DNA of 29,199 nt from an uncultured Holdemanella sp. (lineage in GTDB: Bacteria; Bacillota_I; Bacilli_A; Erysipelotrichales; Erysipelotrichaceae). Every line of letters begins with the position of its first letter. The first letter of the stretch is position 1. The position numbers were made by a program, and so were the translations under genes. The notes below the pieces were generated by a model. It saw nothing but the letters and a program-made list of their open reading frames with translations, searched no databases and was not told the origin of the DNA. The stretch is from assembly GCF_934772795.1 (NCBI RefSeq), contig NZ_CAKVMR010000027.1:1-29199 (forward strand), given 5' to 3'. Positions 14,570-22,597 of this stretch are shown piece after piece.

Positions 14570-14638
14570 ATGGAAAGTGATCGACGATATAGAATAATTT
14601 TTGATTTACACATGAAGAAAGGTAGGAATATAAAATGA
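14570..14638 (+). CDS. Possible 22-codon arginine-rich leader peptide
   Basis: AAAGGG at 14555-14560 lies 9 bases before ATG 14570. The frame begins MESDRRYRIIFDLHMKKG, ends RNIK, and its TGA (14636-14638) overlaps the ATG of the binding-protein gene (ATGA). Four of 22 codons are arginine (CGA, CGA, AGA, AGG). It lies after the T-box terminator, so it is transcribed only on readthrough. Translational coupling is suggested by the overlap. A role in arginine sensing is inference. It could be chance. Confidence 0.35.
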   Translation: MESDRRYRIIFDLHMKKGRNIK

Positions 14639-15396
14639 AAAAAATTATTAAATTAGGTATGGCGGCTTTAACCGCATTGACAATGGCAGGATGTTCAAGT
14701 GAATCAGAGGATGTAAAAACAATTACTGTGGGGATTTCTCCAGATTATGCTCCTTATGAATCCGAAAATAAAAAGGGAGACATTGTTGGATTCGATCCAG
14801 ATATGATGAAGTGTTTTGAAGAATATCTAAGTGATGAAGAAGGCGTTACTTACAAGTTAGAAATGAAGAAGATGGATTTTGATAATATCATTACACAGCT
14901 TCAAGGTGATCAAATTGATGTGGGTATTTCAGGATTTACCTATGATTCAAAACGTAAAGTAGAATGGTCAGATCCATACTTAGGATCAAGCCAGGTTGCT
15001 GTGATCCCAAAAGATTCAGATATCGCATCGACTGCGGATTTAGAAGGTAAATCTTTAGTTGCTCAAACTGGAGCTACTGGTGAGGCTGCCGCAAAAGAAG
15101 TTAAGGATGCCAAAGTAACTGGATTAAAGAATGTACAAGATATTATGAATGCATTAAGTGCAAATCAATATGATGCAGCTATCGTTGACTTGGGTGTAGC
15201 GAAAAACTATGTAAAGAGTGGCGAGTTTAAAATGTTAGATGAATCTTTAATGGATGAACAAAACTACATCATTGCGAAAAAAGGTAATACAGATATGATT
15301 AAGAAGATGAATACATGTATTAAGAAATTCTTGGCGAGTGATGATTATGCTAAGTTATGTGAAAAATACGATTTATCTCCATTAGAAACAAAGTAA
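14635..15396 (+). CDS. Amino-acid ABC transporter substrate-binding lipoprotein
   Basis: A 253-residue type-3 periplasmic-binding-fold protein (PAAT/HAAT family), which captures a polar amino acid outside the membrane. The signal peptide ends in lipobox LTMAGC, with Cys20 lipidated for anchoring. The mature part has the family opening TVGISPDYAPYE and the DVGISGFTYDSKRKVEWSDPY ligand-loop segment. A segment VAQTGATGEAAAKEV follows, where a positively charged or polar side chain would bind. Its ribosome binding site is AGGTAGG. It is the first main gene after the T-box leader and is followed by its permease and ATPase. With the CGT specifier, arginine is the likely ligand. Confidence 0.9.
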   Translation: MKKIIKLGMAALTALTMAGCSSESEDVKTITVGISPDYAPYESENKKGDIVGFDPDMMKCFEEYLSDEEGVTYKLEMKKMDFDNIITQLQGDQIDVGISGFTYDSKRKVEWSDPYLGSSQVAVIPKDSDIASTADLEGKSLVAQTGATGEAAAKEVKDAKVTGLKNVQDIMNALSANQYDAAIVDLGVAKNYVKSGEFKMLDESLMDEQNYIIAKKGNTDMIKKMNTCIKKFLASDDYAKLCEKYDLSPLETK

Positions 15397-15416
15397 AAGA
15401 AAAGTGAGGAAAGTGT

Positions 15417-16100
15417 ATGTTTGTTGCGATTGATCAGGTATTTACATTAGAGAATATACTCTATTTGGCGAAGGGTGCGCTGTTGTCGGTTGCGATTGCA
15501 GCGCTTTCCCTTTTAATTGGTTTAGTCCTTGGAATTTTAGGAGCCAGTGGAAGAAGAAGCAAACATAAGGTGCCTAGAGCTATAGCGTTTGTGTATGTCA
15601 CAATCATTCGTGGCACACCATTGCTTCTACAGATTTTGATTATTTTCTCTGTTATTCCATCGATTTATACAGCTTTTACGGGTAGCGTTTTAAGAATCAA
15701 CCCGATCGTAATAGGTATGATTGCCCTTAGTATTAACTCTGGCGCATATCAAACGGAATTGTTACGTTCAGGAATCAATGGCGTGGATAAAGGTCAGTGG
15801 GAAGCTTGTGAAACTTTGGGATTATCAAATTGGAAAACAATGAAACTGGTCATTTTACCCCAAGCATTTAAGCGTGTAGTACCACCATTGATCAGCGAAT
15901 TTATTACTTTGATCAAAGATAGTTCTTTGATTAGTTGTATTGGTGCAGTGGAACTTTTAAAGGGTGCACAAGTCATTGGAGCTGAGTATTATGATGTTAT
16001 GTCGCCATATATGTTAGCGGCAATATTCTATTTGATTATGACATGTATTGTTTCTTGTATTGGAAATAAAGTAGAAAAGAGGTTGGCTGTAAGTGATTAG
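15417..16100 (+). CDS. Amino-acid ABC transporter permease (HisM/GlnP family)
   Basis: A 227-residue inner-membrane permease with about five membrane helices. The hydrophobic GALLSVAIAALSLLIGLVLG comes first, then the coupling motif EACETLGLSNWKTMKLVILPQ (EAA loop), which docks on the ATPase. IRGTPLLLQ is the family signature near residue 64. Only one permease gene is present, so the transporter is probably a homodimer in the membrane. Ribosome binding site GTGAGGAAAGTGT precedes ATG 15417. The stop lies inside the ATPase gene. Confidence 0.92.
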   Translation: MFVAIDQVFTLENILYLAKGALLSVAIAALSLLIGLVLGILGASGRRSKHKVPRAIAFVYVTIIRGTPLLLQILIIFSVIPSIYTAFTGSVLRINPIVIGMIALSINSGAYQTELLRSGINGVDKGQWEACETLGLSNWKTMKLVILPQAFKRVVPPLISEFITLIKDSSLISCIGAVELLKGAQVIGAEYYDVMSPYMLAAIFYLIMTCIVSCIGNKVEKRLAVSD

Positions 16101-16824
16101 AGTAGAGAATGTTTCAAAAAATTTTAATAAAACACATGCCCTAAAAAATGTGAACTTAGAAGTCAATAAAGGCGATATTATCTCGTTGATTGGTCCAAGT
16201 GGTTCAGGGAAAAGTACGTTGTTGCGTTGTATTCATGGTTTGGAACATGTAGATTCAGGAAAAATTTATATGGATGATGAATGGATGAATCCAAATGATG
16301 AAAAGAAGTTTCGTGCACAACGAAATCGTATGGGATTTGTCTTCCAACATTTTAATTTATTTCCGAATATGTCGGTTTTACAAAATTGTAAGTTAGCTCA
16401 GGTAGAAGTGTTAAACAAATCGGATGAAGAGGCTGAAAAAACAGCTTTAGAGTATTTAGATAAAGTTGGATTGTTAGAAAAGAAAGATGCGTATCCTAAT
16501 AACTTGTCTGGTGGACAAAAACAGCGTGTTGCGATTGCGAGAGCCTTATGTATGAATCCAGATATTATGTTGTTTGATGAACCTACAAGTGCTTTAGATC
16601 CAGAAATGATCAAGGAAGTACTTGAAGTAATGAAAGATCTTGGTAAACAAGGAATGACAATGGTTGTGGTTACACATGAAATGGGCTTTGCGAGAAAGGT
16701 AGGAACTCGAGTTGTTTTCTTGGATCAAGGTGAAATTGTAGAAGAGAATACGAGTGAAAAATTCTTTGAGAATCCTCAGTCGGATCGTGCAAAGGATTTC
16801 TTGAGTAAGGTATTCTACGAATGA
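16093..16824 (+). CDS. Amino-acid ABC transporter ATP-binding protein
   Basis: A 243-residue ATPase that drives import. Walker A is GPSGSGKST (34-42), Q-loop FQHFNLF, signature LSGGQKQR (138-145), Walker B LFDEPTSALD (160-169) and H-switch THEMGF. It starts at GTG 16093, overlapping the permease stop by 8 bases. There is no better ATG upstream in frame. The end overlaps the aminotransferase ATG. The class (GlnQ/HisP/ArtP) is clear. The substrate within it is assigned only from the T-box codon. Confidence 0.94.
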   Translation: MIRVENVSKNFNKTHALKNVNLEVNKGDIISLIGPSGSGKSTLLRCIHGLEHVDSGKIYMDDEWMNPNDEKKFRAQRNRMGFVFQHFNLFPNMSVLQNCKLAQVEVLNKSDEEAEKTALEYLDKVGLLEKKDAYPNNLSGGQKQRVAIARALCMNPDIMLFDEPTSALDPEMIKEVLEVMKDLGKQGMTMVVVTHEMGFARKVGTRVVFLDQGEIVEENTSEKFFENPQSDRAKDFLSKVFYE

Positions 16825-17912
16825 GATTGCCAGATTTTAAAGTCGAACAATGGATGAATGACTATGAAAATGATGCCATCTACAACATGACAGATACATG
16901 TGTAAAAGCACTTACTTTACAAGAATTGTTAGACTTGGAAGAATTTGATTTTTCGAATTTAACATTAGATTATGGTCAGATTACAGGCGATATTGAATTA
17001 AAAAAGGAAATCTTATCTTTATATGAGCATGGAACAATTGACAATATCACAACGGCGCAAGGGTGTTTGCAGGCAAATGAACTCGTGATGAATACTTTAT
17101 TAGAAAAAGGGGATGAAGTCATTAGTGTGGTTCCTGGATACCAACAGTTTGTGGATGTTCCAAAATCACTTGGTTGTAAAGTGCATCTGGTAGAATTGGA
17201 TGAAATGAATTGGCAGCTGAGTGTGGAAAAGTTTAGGGATATTTTAAATCCCTCAACGAAAATGATTATTTTAAATAATCCTTCAAATCCAACGGGAACG
17301 GAATATTCAAGGTGTTTTTTAAATGCATTGATTGAATTATGTAAACCATATAATACGTATATTCTTTGTGATGAAGTATATCGCGGGTTGAATGACGAGG
17401 CTTCTATAAGCGATTTATATGAGAATGGTATTTCAACTTCGAGTCTAAGTAAGATTTTCTCGCTTGCCGGATTACGTCTTGGGTGGATCAAAGCCAATAC
17501 ATATGTGATTCATCAAATCAATGTGAGAAGGGATTATTCTATGATTTCTACAGGTCCTTTAGTGGATAAATTAGGGTGGATTGCCCTTAAGCATAAGGAT
17601 GAATTGATTTTAAGAGCGAAGGAAATTATTTCATCTAATAAAACCATTGTTCATGAATGGCTTAAAGAAAATCCTTATTTTGAATGTGTATTGCCAAGTG
17701 GTGGTACTGTGTGTTTTCTGAAATATTATTTTGAGTTAAAGAGTGAGACGTTCGCAAAATTATTATTGGCAGAAAAAGGTGTTTTCTTTGTGCCAGGATC
17801 TTGCTTTGATAAAGAATACTATTTCCGTTTAGGTTTAGCTCAAGATAGTAAGTTGTTTAAGGCTGGCTTGGATGAACTTTCGAACTTTGTGGATGAACAT
17901 TTGATTTCATGA
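16821..17912 (+). CDS. PLP-dependent aminotransferase, class I/II
   Basis: A 363-residue fold-type I PLP enzyme. The cofactor lysine is Lys211 in SSLSKIFSLAGLRLGW. Asp184 (CDEVYRG) binds the pyridine nitrogen, Asn156 is in NNPSNPTG, and a late arginine in YYFRLGLAQD should bind substrate carboxylate. It lies in the same transcript as the transporter (ATGA overlap). Inference: it may use the imported amino acid. The N-terminal part (WMNDYENDAIYNMTDTCVKALTLQELL) reminds me of the aminotransferase subgroup that includes capreomycidine synthase-like enzymes, which act on arginine derivatives. That resemblance is from memory and weak. Arginine or its product being the substrate is unproven. Confidence 0.88.
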   Translation: MRLPDFKVEQWMNDYENDAIYNMTDTCVKALTLQELLDLEEFDFSNLTLDYGQITGDIELKKEILSLYEHGTIDNITTAQGCLQANELVMNTLLEKGDEVISVVPGYQQFVDVPKSLGCKVHLVELDEMNWQLSVEKFRDILNPSTKMIILNNPSNPTGTEYSRCFLNALIELCKPYNTYILCDEVYRGLNDEASISDLYENGISTSSLSKIFSLAGLRLGWIKANTYVIHQINVRRDYSMISTGPLVDKLGWIALKHKDELILRAKEIISSNKTIVHEWLKENPYFECVLPSGGTVCFLKYYFELKSETFAKLLLAEKGVFFVPGSCFDKEYYFRLGLAQDSKLFKAGLDELSNFVDEHLIS

Positions 17913-17941
17913 TAAAATGATTTGCGTAAGGGGGAATACTT

Positions 17942-18454
17942 ATGCGAATTCAATATTTGTTGTGTGCATGTTTATTGTTGAGTGGCTGTACAAAAGTGAG
18001 TGATCTTACGCATCAAAAGAGTAAGTCAACGGAAAAGGCGCCGGTTACAGTAAAAAAGACAAATAAAATAAAGGTAATCGATTGTAAGAATGATTCTTCG
18101 CAACAAGTTACTTTTGAAGCTAAGGGGGATAAGATTCAAAAGATGACACAGAAGTTTGCGATGAGCTTTTCAGATTTAGGTATAACAGAAGATATGAATT
18201 CTGAACAGATCCAATCTAAGATCAATTCTTCATTGGATGATAAATATAATTCGATTGAAGGCGTTCATGTATCTACTGAATTAAAAGAACAGCAGGTTGA
18301 AGTGACGTTGGAAATGGATTTTAAAACAGCAAATATAGATACACTGATTGAAAGTGGCTTATTGGATAAGGGCGAAGCTCAATCGGATTATGTAAGTTTG
18401 AAAAAGACGCAAAGTGCTTTTAAACAAGAAGGATTTGCGTGTATGATAAAATAG
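17942..18454 (+). CDS. Small YehR-like lipoprotein (DUF1307-like)
   Basis: A 170-residue secreted lipoprotein. The lipobox is LLLSGC with Cys16. A polar linker follows (KSKSTEKAPVTVKKTNK), then a beta-rich domain. Its parts QVTFEAKGDKIQKMTQKF and EGVHVSTELKEQQVEVTLEMDF resemble the YehR/DUF1307 lipoprotein family, whose function is not known. It has a strong GGGGG-containing ribosome binding site. It starts 29 bases after the aminotransferase stop and may be part of the same transcript or have its own promoter. Terminated at 18449. Confidence 0.6.
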   Translation: MRIQYLLCACLLLSGCTKVSDLTHQKSKSTEKAPVTVKKTNKIKVIDCKNDSSQQVTFEAKGDKIQKMTQKFAMSFSDLGITEDMNSEQIQSKINSSLDDKYNSIEGVHVSTELKEQQVEVTLEMDFKTANIDTLIESGLLDKGEAQSDYVSLKKTQSAFKQEGFACMIK

Positions 18455-18474
18455 CGGGTTTTCCGCTATTTTCT
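18449..18474 (+). terminator. Terminator after the lipoprotein gene
   Basis: AAATAGCGG (18449-18457) pairs perfectly with CCGCTATTT (18463-18471), loop GTTTT, then T-rich. The stop codon lies within the stem. Confidence 0.8.
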
Positions 18475-18496
18475 GTTTGAAAGGATGAGTTAAAAG

Positions 18497-19117
18497 ATGC
18501 GTTATTATATTGCGGATACACATTTTTTTCATCGTTCGTTGAATGAAAAGATGGATCAAAGAGGCTTTGAAGACATTGAACATATGAATGAATATATGAT
18601 TGATCAATGGAACAGTAAAGTTCGAAAGAATGATGAAGTTGTTGTTTTGGGAGATTTTTCTTGGGGAAACGCAAGTCAAACGGCAGAGATCTTAGATGAA
18701 TTAAAGGGTAAAATTTATTTGATTCGTGGAAATCACGATCGTTTCTTGGATGATAAAAATTTTGATACTTCAAGATTTGTGTGGATCAAAGATTATGCGG
18801 AATTAAATGAGAATAAGCGAAAAGTAGTGTTGTCTCATTATCCAATTGCGTGCTATAACGGACAATATCGAAGAGATGAGGATGGAAATCCAAAAACATT
18901 TATGTTGCATGGACATATTCATGCGACCCAAGATCAGCAGTTTTTGGATGCGTATCAAGAGTATATTCATCAACAAAAACATCCAAGAATCAGCGATGGT
19001 CAATTGGAGGGTGTGCCTTGTCAGTTGATTAATTGTTTTTGTATGTACAGCGATTATGTTCCAATGACATTAGATGAATGGATTGAAATTGACAAGCAAA
19101 GAAGAAATATCATATAA
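18497..19117 (+). CDS. Calcineurin-like metallophosphoesterase
   Basis: A 206-residue metallophosphoesterase with two metal ions in the active site. The five blocks are in order: ADTHF (Asp7, His9), GDFSW, RGNHD, LSHYP and HGHIH. GDFSWGN and the short length resemble the small phosphodiesterases of the YfcE/phage-type group. The substrate is not shown. AAGGATGAG precedes ATG 18497. The promoter of the next operon (TTGACA at 19089) lies inside its 3' end, so the two genes are regulated separately. Confidence 0.9.
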   Translation: MRYYIADTHFFHRSLNEKMDQRGFEDIEHMNEYMIDQWNSKVRKNDEVVVLGDFSWGNASQTAEILDELKGKIYLIRGNHDRFLDDKNFDTSRFVWIKDYAELNENKRKVVLSHYPIACYNGQYRRDEDGNPKTFMLHGHIHATQDQQFLDAYQEYIHQQKHPRISDGQLEGVPCQLINCFCMYSDYVPMTLDEWIEIDKQRRNII

Positions 19118-19118
19118 T
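19089..19118 (+). promoter_or_regulatory. Consensus promoter of the gntR-ROK operon
   Basis: Perfect TTGACA (19089-19094) and perfect TATAAT (19113-19118) with an 18-base spacer, placed inside the end of the phosphoesterase gene. Confidence 0.7.
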
Positions 19119-19129
19119 TGTTATAACAA
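19118..19129 (+). promoter_or_regulatory. Palindromic operator, probably for the GntR protein
   Basis: TTGTTATAACAA is a perfect 12-bp palindrome that overlaps the last base of the -10 box and the expected start of transcription, 18 bases before the gntR ATG. Binding here would block the promoter, which suggests autoregulation. Confidence 0.55.
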
Positions 19130-19147
19130 ATATAAGGAGATCAAATT

Positions 19148-19870
19148 ATGCATAAGTTGGATACAACGCCGGGTCATCTTCCTTACTATAAACAAATTAA
19201 GGAGTTCTACAAAAAAGATATTCAAGATGGAATCTTGGCTGTAGGAGATCGCGTTGACAGTGAAATGGAAATTCAAGAGATTTACGATGTTTCAAGAATT
19301 ACAGCTAGACAGGCTATTCTTGAATTAGAGCAGGAAGGTATGGTGAAGCGTGGTCGTGGCAAGGGTACGTTTGTGACATACAGGCCTAAAATCAAAGAGG
19401 AATTGTCACATATCCGTAGTTTTACAGATGAAATGACAGCTTTAGGAAGAATGCCGGGAACAAAATCTTTTCACATCACAAAAGAAATTCCGGATGAAGC
19501 CACAAGAGAATTGTTTGGCTTGGACGAAGAAATGATGTATTGTGTTCGAAGAGTTCGTAGTGCAGATGATGTGTTATTGGTGTATTTTGTGTCTTATTTT
19601 CCTTTAAGTTTGAATATACCTTTGAATATGGAAGAACAAACACAGTCTATTTATGAAGTGATTGGCGCACCTACAAGAATAGATGAAGAGTTTTCTGCGA
19701 TTAATCCGAGTGAAGAAATCTGTTTGGCTCTGAAGATACGTAAGGATCAGCCGGTATTAGCCCGTAAGCGTGTTTCTTATGATAAAAAGAAGAAAAAGAT
19801 AGAGTATACAATGTGTTACTATCGTGGTGATTTATATAGTTACACAATTTCAACGTCGCAAAAATTATGA
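19148..19870 (+). CDS. GntR-family regulator with UTRA domain
   Basis: A 240-residue HutC-subfamily repressor. The N-terminal winged helix-turn-helix (about 12-78) contains DSEMEIQEIYDVSRITARQAILELEQEGMVKRGRGKGTFV in segments typical of GntR. The C-terminal UTRA domain (about 95-235) senses a small ligand, commonly a sugar phosphate. It starts with AAGGAGA 7 bases before ATG 19148 and overlaps the ROK gene by 4 bases. A consensus promoter and a palindromic operator lie just upstream. Its targets beyond its own operon cannot be seen. Confidence 0.92.
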   Translation: MHKLDTTPGHLPYYKQIKEFYKKDIQDGILAVGDRVDSEMEIQEIYDVSRITARQAILELEQEGMVKRGRGKGTFVTYRPKIKEELSHIRSFTDEMTALGRMPGTKSFHITKEIPDEATRELFGLDEEMMYCVRRVRSADDVLLVYFVSYFPLSLNIPLNMEEQTQSIYEVIGAPTRIDEEFSAINPSEEICLALKIRKDQPVLARKRVSYDKKKKKIEYTMCYYRGDLYSYTISTSQKL

Positions 19871-20706
19871 TTTTAACGATCGACATTGGTGGTACCAATA
19901 TTAAATATGGATTATGCGATGCGTCGGGAAATATCCTACAAAAAGGGGAATATCCTACTTTGGATACGGCGGATAAAATAGTTCAATCCATTTGTGATTT
20001 ACCCTTTGAATATACTGGAATTGCGATCAGTATGCCTGGAATCTTGAATAAAGATCATTCAAAAGCTTTTATTACGGGTAGGCTTGCGTTTCTTTCAAAT
20101 TATCCTTTAAAGGAAAGGTTGGAAGAAATCAAAGATTGTAAAGTGACAATTGAAAATGATGGTCGTTGTGCAACGTGGGCAGAGCTTGGATTTGGAAATT
20201 TGATACATTCAAAGAATGCTTTGGTTGTTGTTTTAGGTACCTATATTGGAATGGGTATAGTGATTGATCATAAAGTATATGAAGGTTCACATTTATTGGC
20301 TGGTGAATATTCAGATGCGCATATGGATACGGAAAAGACTTTTAAGAATACCATGGCGTATTGCTTTGGAAAAGATGGTCTTGAAAGAGCAACGGGTTTA
20401 ACGGGTAAAGAACTTTTTGATCATTTAGATGATGAAAAAGTATATGCAGATTTCAACAAATATTGCCAAAATTTGGCTTGGATGTTAAATAATCTTCAAT
20501 TATTATTGGATGTGGATACAATTTTGATTGGTGGAGGCATATCGGCACAGCCTAAACTCATTGAGTGTATCAAAGAAAATATGAATAATTTGAAACAATG
20601 GTTTCCTACATTGGAGAAGCCTGTTGTCAAAGCTTGTAAATTTAACAATGATGCCAATTTATTAGGTGCATTGTGTTACAACAAAAATAATACCGAGAAT
20701 CATTAA
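19867..20706 (+). CDS. ROK-family protein with altered nucleotide loop
   Basis: A 279-residue ROK protein paralogous to 2995-3909. They share IDIGGTNIKYGL, IENDGRCATWAE with catalytic Asp98, and IGGGISAQPKLIE and FNNDANLLGA near the end. The usual LGTGIGGG reads LGTYIGMG (123-130). ExGH is lost (GEYSDAH) and there is no zinc cluster. The catalytic Asp remains, so it may still be a sugar kinase with unusual nucleotide binding, or a sensor. It is the second gene of the gntR operon, so its ligand or product may be the GntR inducer. Confidence 0.75.
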   Translation: MILTIDIGGTNIKYGLCDASGNILQKGEYPTLDTADKIVQSICDLPFEYTGIAISMPGILNKDHSKAFITGRLAFLSNYPLKERLEEIKDCKVTIENDGRCATWAELGFGNLIHSKNALVVVLGTYIGMGIVIDHKVYEGSHLLAGEYSDAHMDTEKTFKNTMAYCFGKDGLERATGLTGKELFDHLDDEKVYADFNKYCQNLAWMLNNLQLLLDVDTILIGGGISAQPKLIECIKENMNNLKQWFPTLEKPVVKACKFNNDANLLGALCYNKNNTENH

Positions 20707-20722
20707 AAGTTCTCGGTATTTC
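20689..20722 (+). terminator. Terminator-like hairpin after the ROK gene
   Basis: AATACCGAGAA (20689-20699) pairs perfectly with TTCTCGGTATT (20710-20720). The stop codon is in the loop. The T tract is short, so termination may be partial. Confidence 0.6.
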
Positions 20723-20741
20723 TACATAGAGGGGAAAGGGC

Positions 20742-22106
20742 ATGAAATCGTTAATTGGTGATAAGAAGTTTTATCGAATGGTTTTGATTGTATGTATACC
20801 AATTGTGATACAGAATGGGTTTACCAATCTTGCCAGTTTATTAGATAACATTATGATTGGACAATTGGGAACACTATCTATGAGTGGTGTATCTATTTCA
20901 AATCAATTGCTTCAAGTGTTTAATGTGAGTGTTTTTGGTGCAATGTCAGGTGCTGGAATATTCTTGGCACAGTTCTATGGAAGAGGGAATCGAGATGGTG
21001 TACATAATTGTTTCCGAATTAAAATGTTGATTGGTATTTTGATTTCGGTGCTGGCCATTTGTATTTTTAAATTACTTGGACCTTCATTAATTTCTTTATA
21101 TTTAAATGATGATCCAACAGATAGTTTGATAACATTGAATTATGGCATGCAGTATATGAATGTTATGTTGATTGGACTGATTCCATTTGCGATTACACAA
21201 GTATATTCTTCTTCGTTAAGAGAAACGGGGAATACAGTTTTACCGATGAAGGCTAGTGTTATAGCCGTTATTGTGAACTTTTGTATCAACTACATTTTAA
21301 TTTTTGGACATTTTGGTTTTCCTAGACTTGGCGTTATAGGCGCGGCAATTGGGACGGTGGTTTCTCGTGTAGTGGAAATGAGTATAAATATAGCTGCGGG
21401 ATATAAGAATGAATATTTACAAGATGCGATGCGTTTGGATAAGATATCTGGTGATATATTTAAGAATGTTGTTAAAAGAGGGGTGCCACTATTGTGTAAT
21501 GAAATATTGTGGTCGATATCTATTGCACTTATTTCTCAATGTTATTCAACAAGAGGACTTGAGGCTGTGGCGGCCATCAATATTACATCAACAGTAACCA
21601 ATTTCTTTATGATTATTTGTTATGCGATGGGAAATTCGATTTCAATTATTGTAGGTCAAAGACTTGGTGCTGGTGAAATTGAATATGCCAAAGACTGTGA
21701 TTTGAAGATGGTGTTTATGAACTTTATGATGTGTCTATGTATTGGTGTAGCTTTGTTTGGATGTTCATCATTTATTCCACAAATCTACAATACGTCTATA
21801 GAAGTAAAGTCGTTAGCAACATCTTTGTTGAGAGTTTCGGCTTGTATGCTTCCAATTATTTCTTTGTATTATAGTAGCTACTTTACAATGCGAGCAGGTG
21901 GAAAAACATTATTAACATTCTTCTTTGATAGTGGATATACATTTATATTTACGTTTATGGTTGCGATGTGTTTAACTCGTTTTACAAATCTTCCTATATT
22001 CAATGTGTACTTACTTGTACAATGTGTTGATATTCCTAAGGCAATATTAGGAATCACATTAGTCAAAAAGGGGATTTGGGTACATAACATTGTGAATGAA
22101 CTTTAA
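20742..22106 (+). CDS. MATE-family multidrug/toxin exporter
   Basis: A 454-residue integral membrane protein with 12 hydrophobic segments and the MATE internal two-fold arrangement. The first half has NLASLLDNIMIGQLGTLSMSGVSISNQ, which matches the N-lobe cation site region. The second half repeats it around VAAINITSTVTNFFMI. It should export organic cations or other small molecules using Na+ or H+. GAGGGGAAAGGG is a strong ribosome binding site before ATG 20742. The substrate is unknown. Confidence 0.92.
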   Translation: MKSLIGDKKFYRMVLIVCIPIVIQNGFTNLASLLDNIMIGQLGTLSMSGVSISNQLLQVFNVSVFGAMSGAGIFLAQFYGRGNRDGVHNCFRIKMLIGILISVLAICIFKLLGPSLISLYLNDDPTDSLITLNYGMQYMNVMLIGLIPFAITQVYSSSLRETGNTVLPMKASVIAVIVNFCINYILIFGHFGFPRLGVIGAAIGTVVSRVVEMSINIAAGYKNEYLQDAMRLDKISGDIFKNVVKRGVPLLCNEILWSISIALISQCYSTRGLEAVAAINITSTVTNFFMIICYAMGNSISIIVGQRLGAGEIEYAKDCDLKMVFMNFMMCLCIGVALFGCSSFIPQIYNTSIEVKSLATSLLRVSACMLPIISLYYSSYFTMRAGGKTLLTFFFDSGYTFIFTFMVAMCLTRFTNLPIFNVYLLVQCVDIPKAILGITLVKKGIWVHNIVNEL

Positions 22107-22112
22107 CGTTTC

Positions 22113-22150
22113 AAAGGATTTCAGTAATAGTATAAACTGAGATCCTTTTT
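22113..22150 (+). terminator. Terminator of the MATE gene
   Basis: AAAGGATTTCAGT pairs with ACTGAGATCCTTT (one G-T pair), 10-base loop, then TTTT. Confidence 0.8.
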
Positions 22151-22171
22151 CTATGTGAAGTTGTTTTGCGT

Positions 22172-22198
22172 AAAAAAAAGAAGTCCTTTCGGACTTTA
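22172..22198 (-). terminator. Terminator of the tRNA-Glu gene
   Basis: On the minus strand AAGTCC, loop GAAA, GGACTT is followed by C and a run of eight T. It starts 9 bases after the encoded CCA end. Confidence 0.9.
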
Positions 22199-22207
22199 TT
22201 TAAACAA

Positions 22208-22283
22208 TGGTGACGCGTACGGGATTCGAACCCGTGAATGCATGCGTGAAAGGCATGTGAGTTAACCGTTTCTCCAACGCGCC
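22208..22283 (-). tRNA. tRNA-Glu (anticodon UUC), CCA encoded
   Basis: The minus strand reads GGCGCGTTGGAGAAACGG and onward, ending CACCA. The acceptor stem GGCGCGT/ACGCGTC has one G-T pair. The anticodon loop CTTTCAC has anticodon TTC at 22248-22250. The T-loop GGGTTCGAATCCC is standard. It is a single tRNA gene with its own promoter and terminator, convergent with the MATE gene. Confidence 0.97.
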
Positions 22284-22322
22284 ATGTATATTAAACTTGT
22301 CTTTCCTGACAAGTGCTAGTTA

Positions 22323-22351
22323 ATGATACTATAAGAATGTTAATATTGCAA
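22323..22351 (-). promoter_or_regulatory. Promoter of tRNA-Glu
   Basis: On the minus strand TTGCAA (22346-22351), 17-base spacer, TATCAT (22323-22328). A 7-bp inverted repeat (ACTTGTC/GACAAGT, 22295-22314) lies in the 5' leader of the precursor. Confidence 0.6.
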
Positions 22352-22567
22352 GCAAAAAAATTAATTTTTTTTAAATTGATTTTTTCAGATTTATATTTTT
22401 GTTGTAGGTAAAGAAATTGATATGTTTAAAGTATCATTTTGTATATGACAAAGCCTAGAAATTTGATAGGAATATGGGTTATATTTTATTGGGTGGATAT
22501 GTGAAAAAATTAATAAAATAGTGTGATTTAATTAATTGGGGTTATAAAAAATTTTTTAAAAAAATGA

Positions 22568-22597
22568 TTGAAAGCGCTTGCAAGTATGTGCTATGAT
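22568..22597 (+). promoter_or_regulatory. mgl promoter overlapped by a cre-like site
   Basis: TTGAAA (22568-22573), 18-base spacer, TATGAT (22592-22597). The sequence TGAAAGCGCTTGCA (22569-22582) matches the CcpA catabolite-responsive consensus and covers the -35 box, so glucose-dependent repression is expected. A LacI-family sugar repressor could use the same kind of site. Confidence 0.75.

Noticed and set aside
15611..15626. TGGCAC and TTGCTT resembling a sigma-54 -24/-12 promoter
   Set aside because: Spacing is one base short and it lies inside the permease coding sequence with no gene starting after it.
16976..17497. 173-codon open frame on the minus strand
   Set aside because: It lies wholly opposite the aminotransferase, which has complete motifs. 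The reverse frame has no ribosome binding site and no recognisable domain.
22295..22314. ACTTGTC/GACAAGT inverted repeat as a regulatory element
   Set aside because: It sits in the tRNA precursor leader, is short, and has no partner. It may simply be a leader hairpin.
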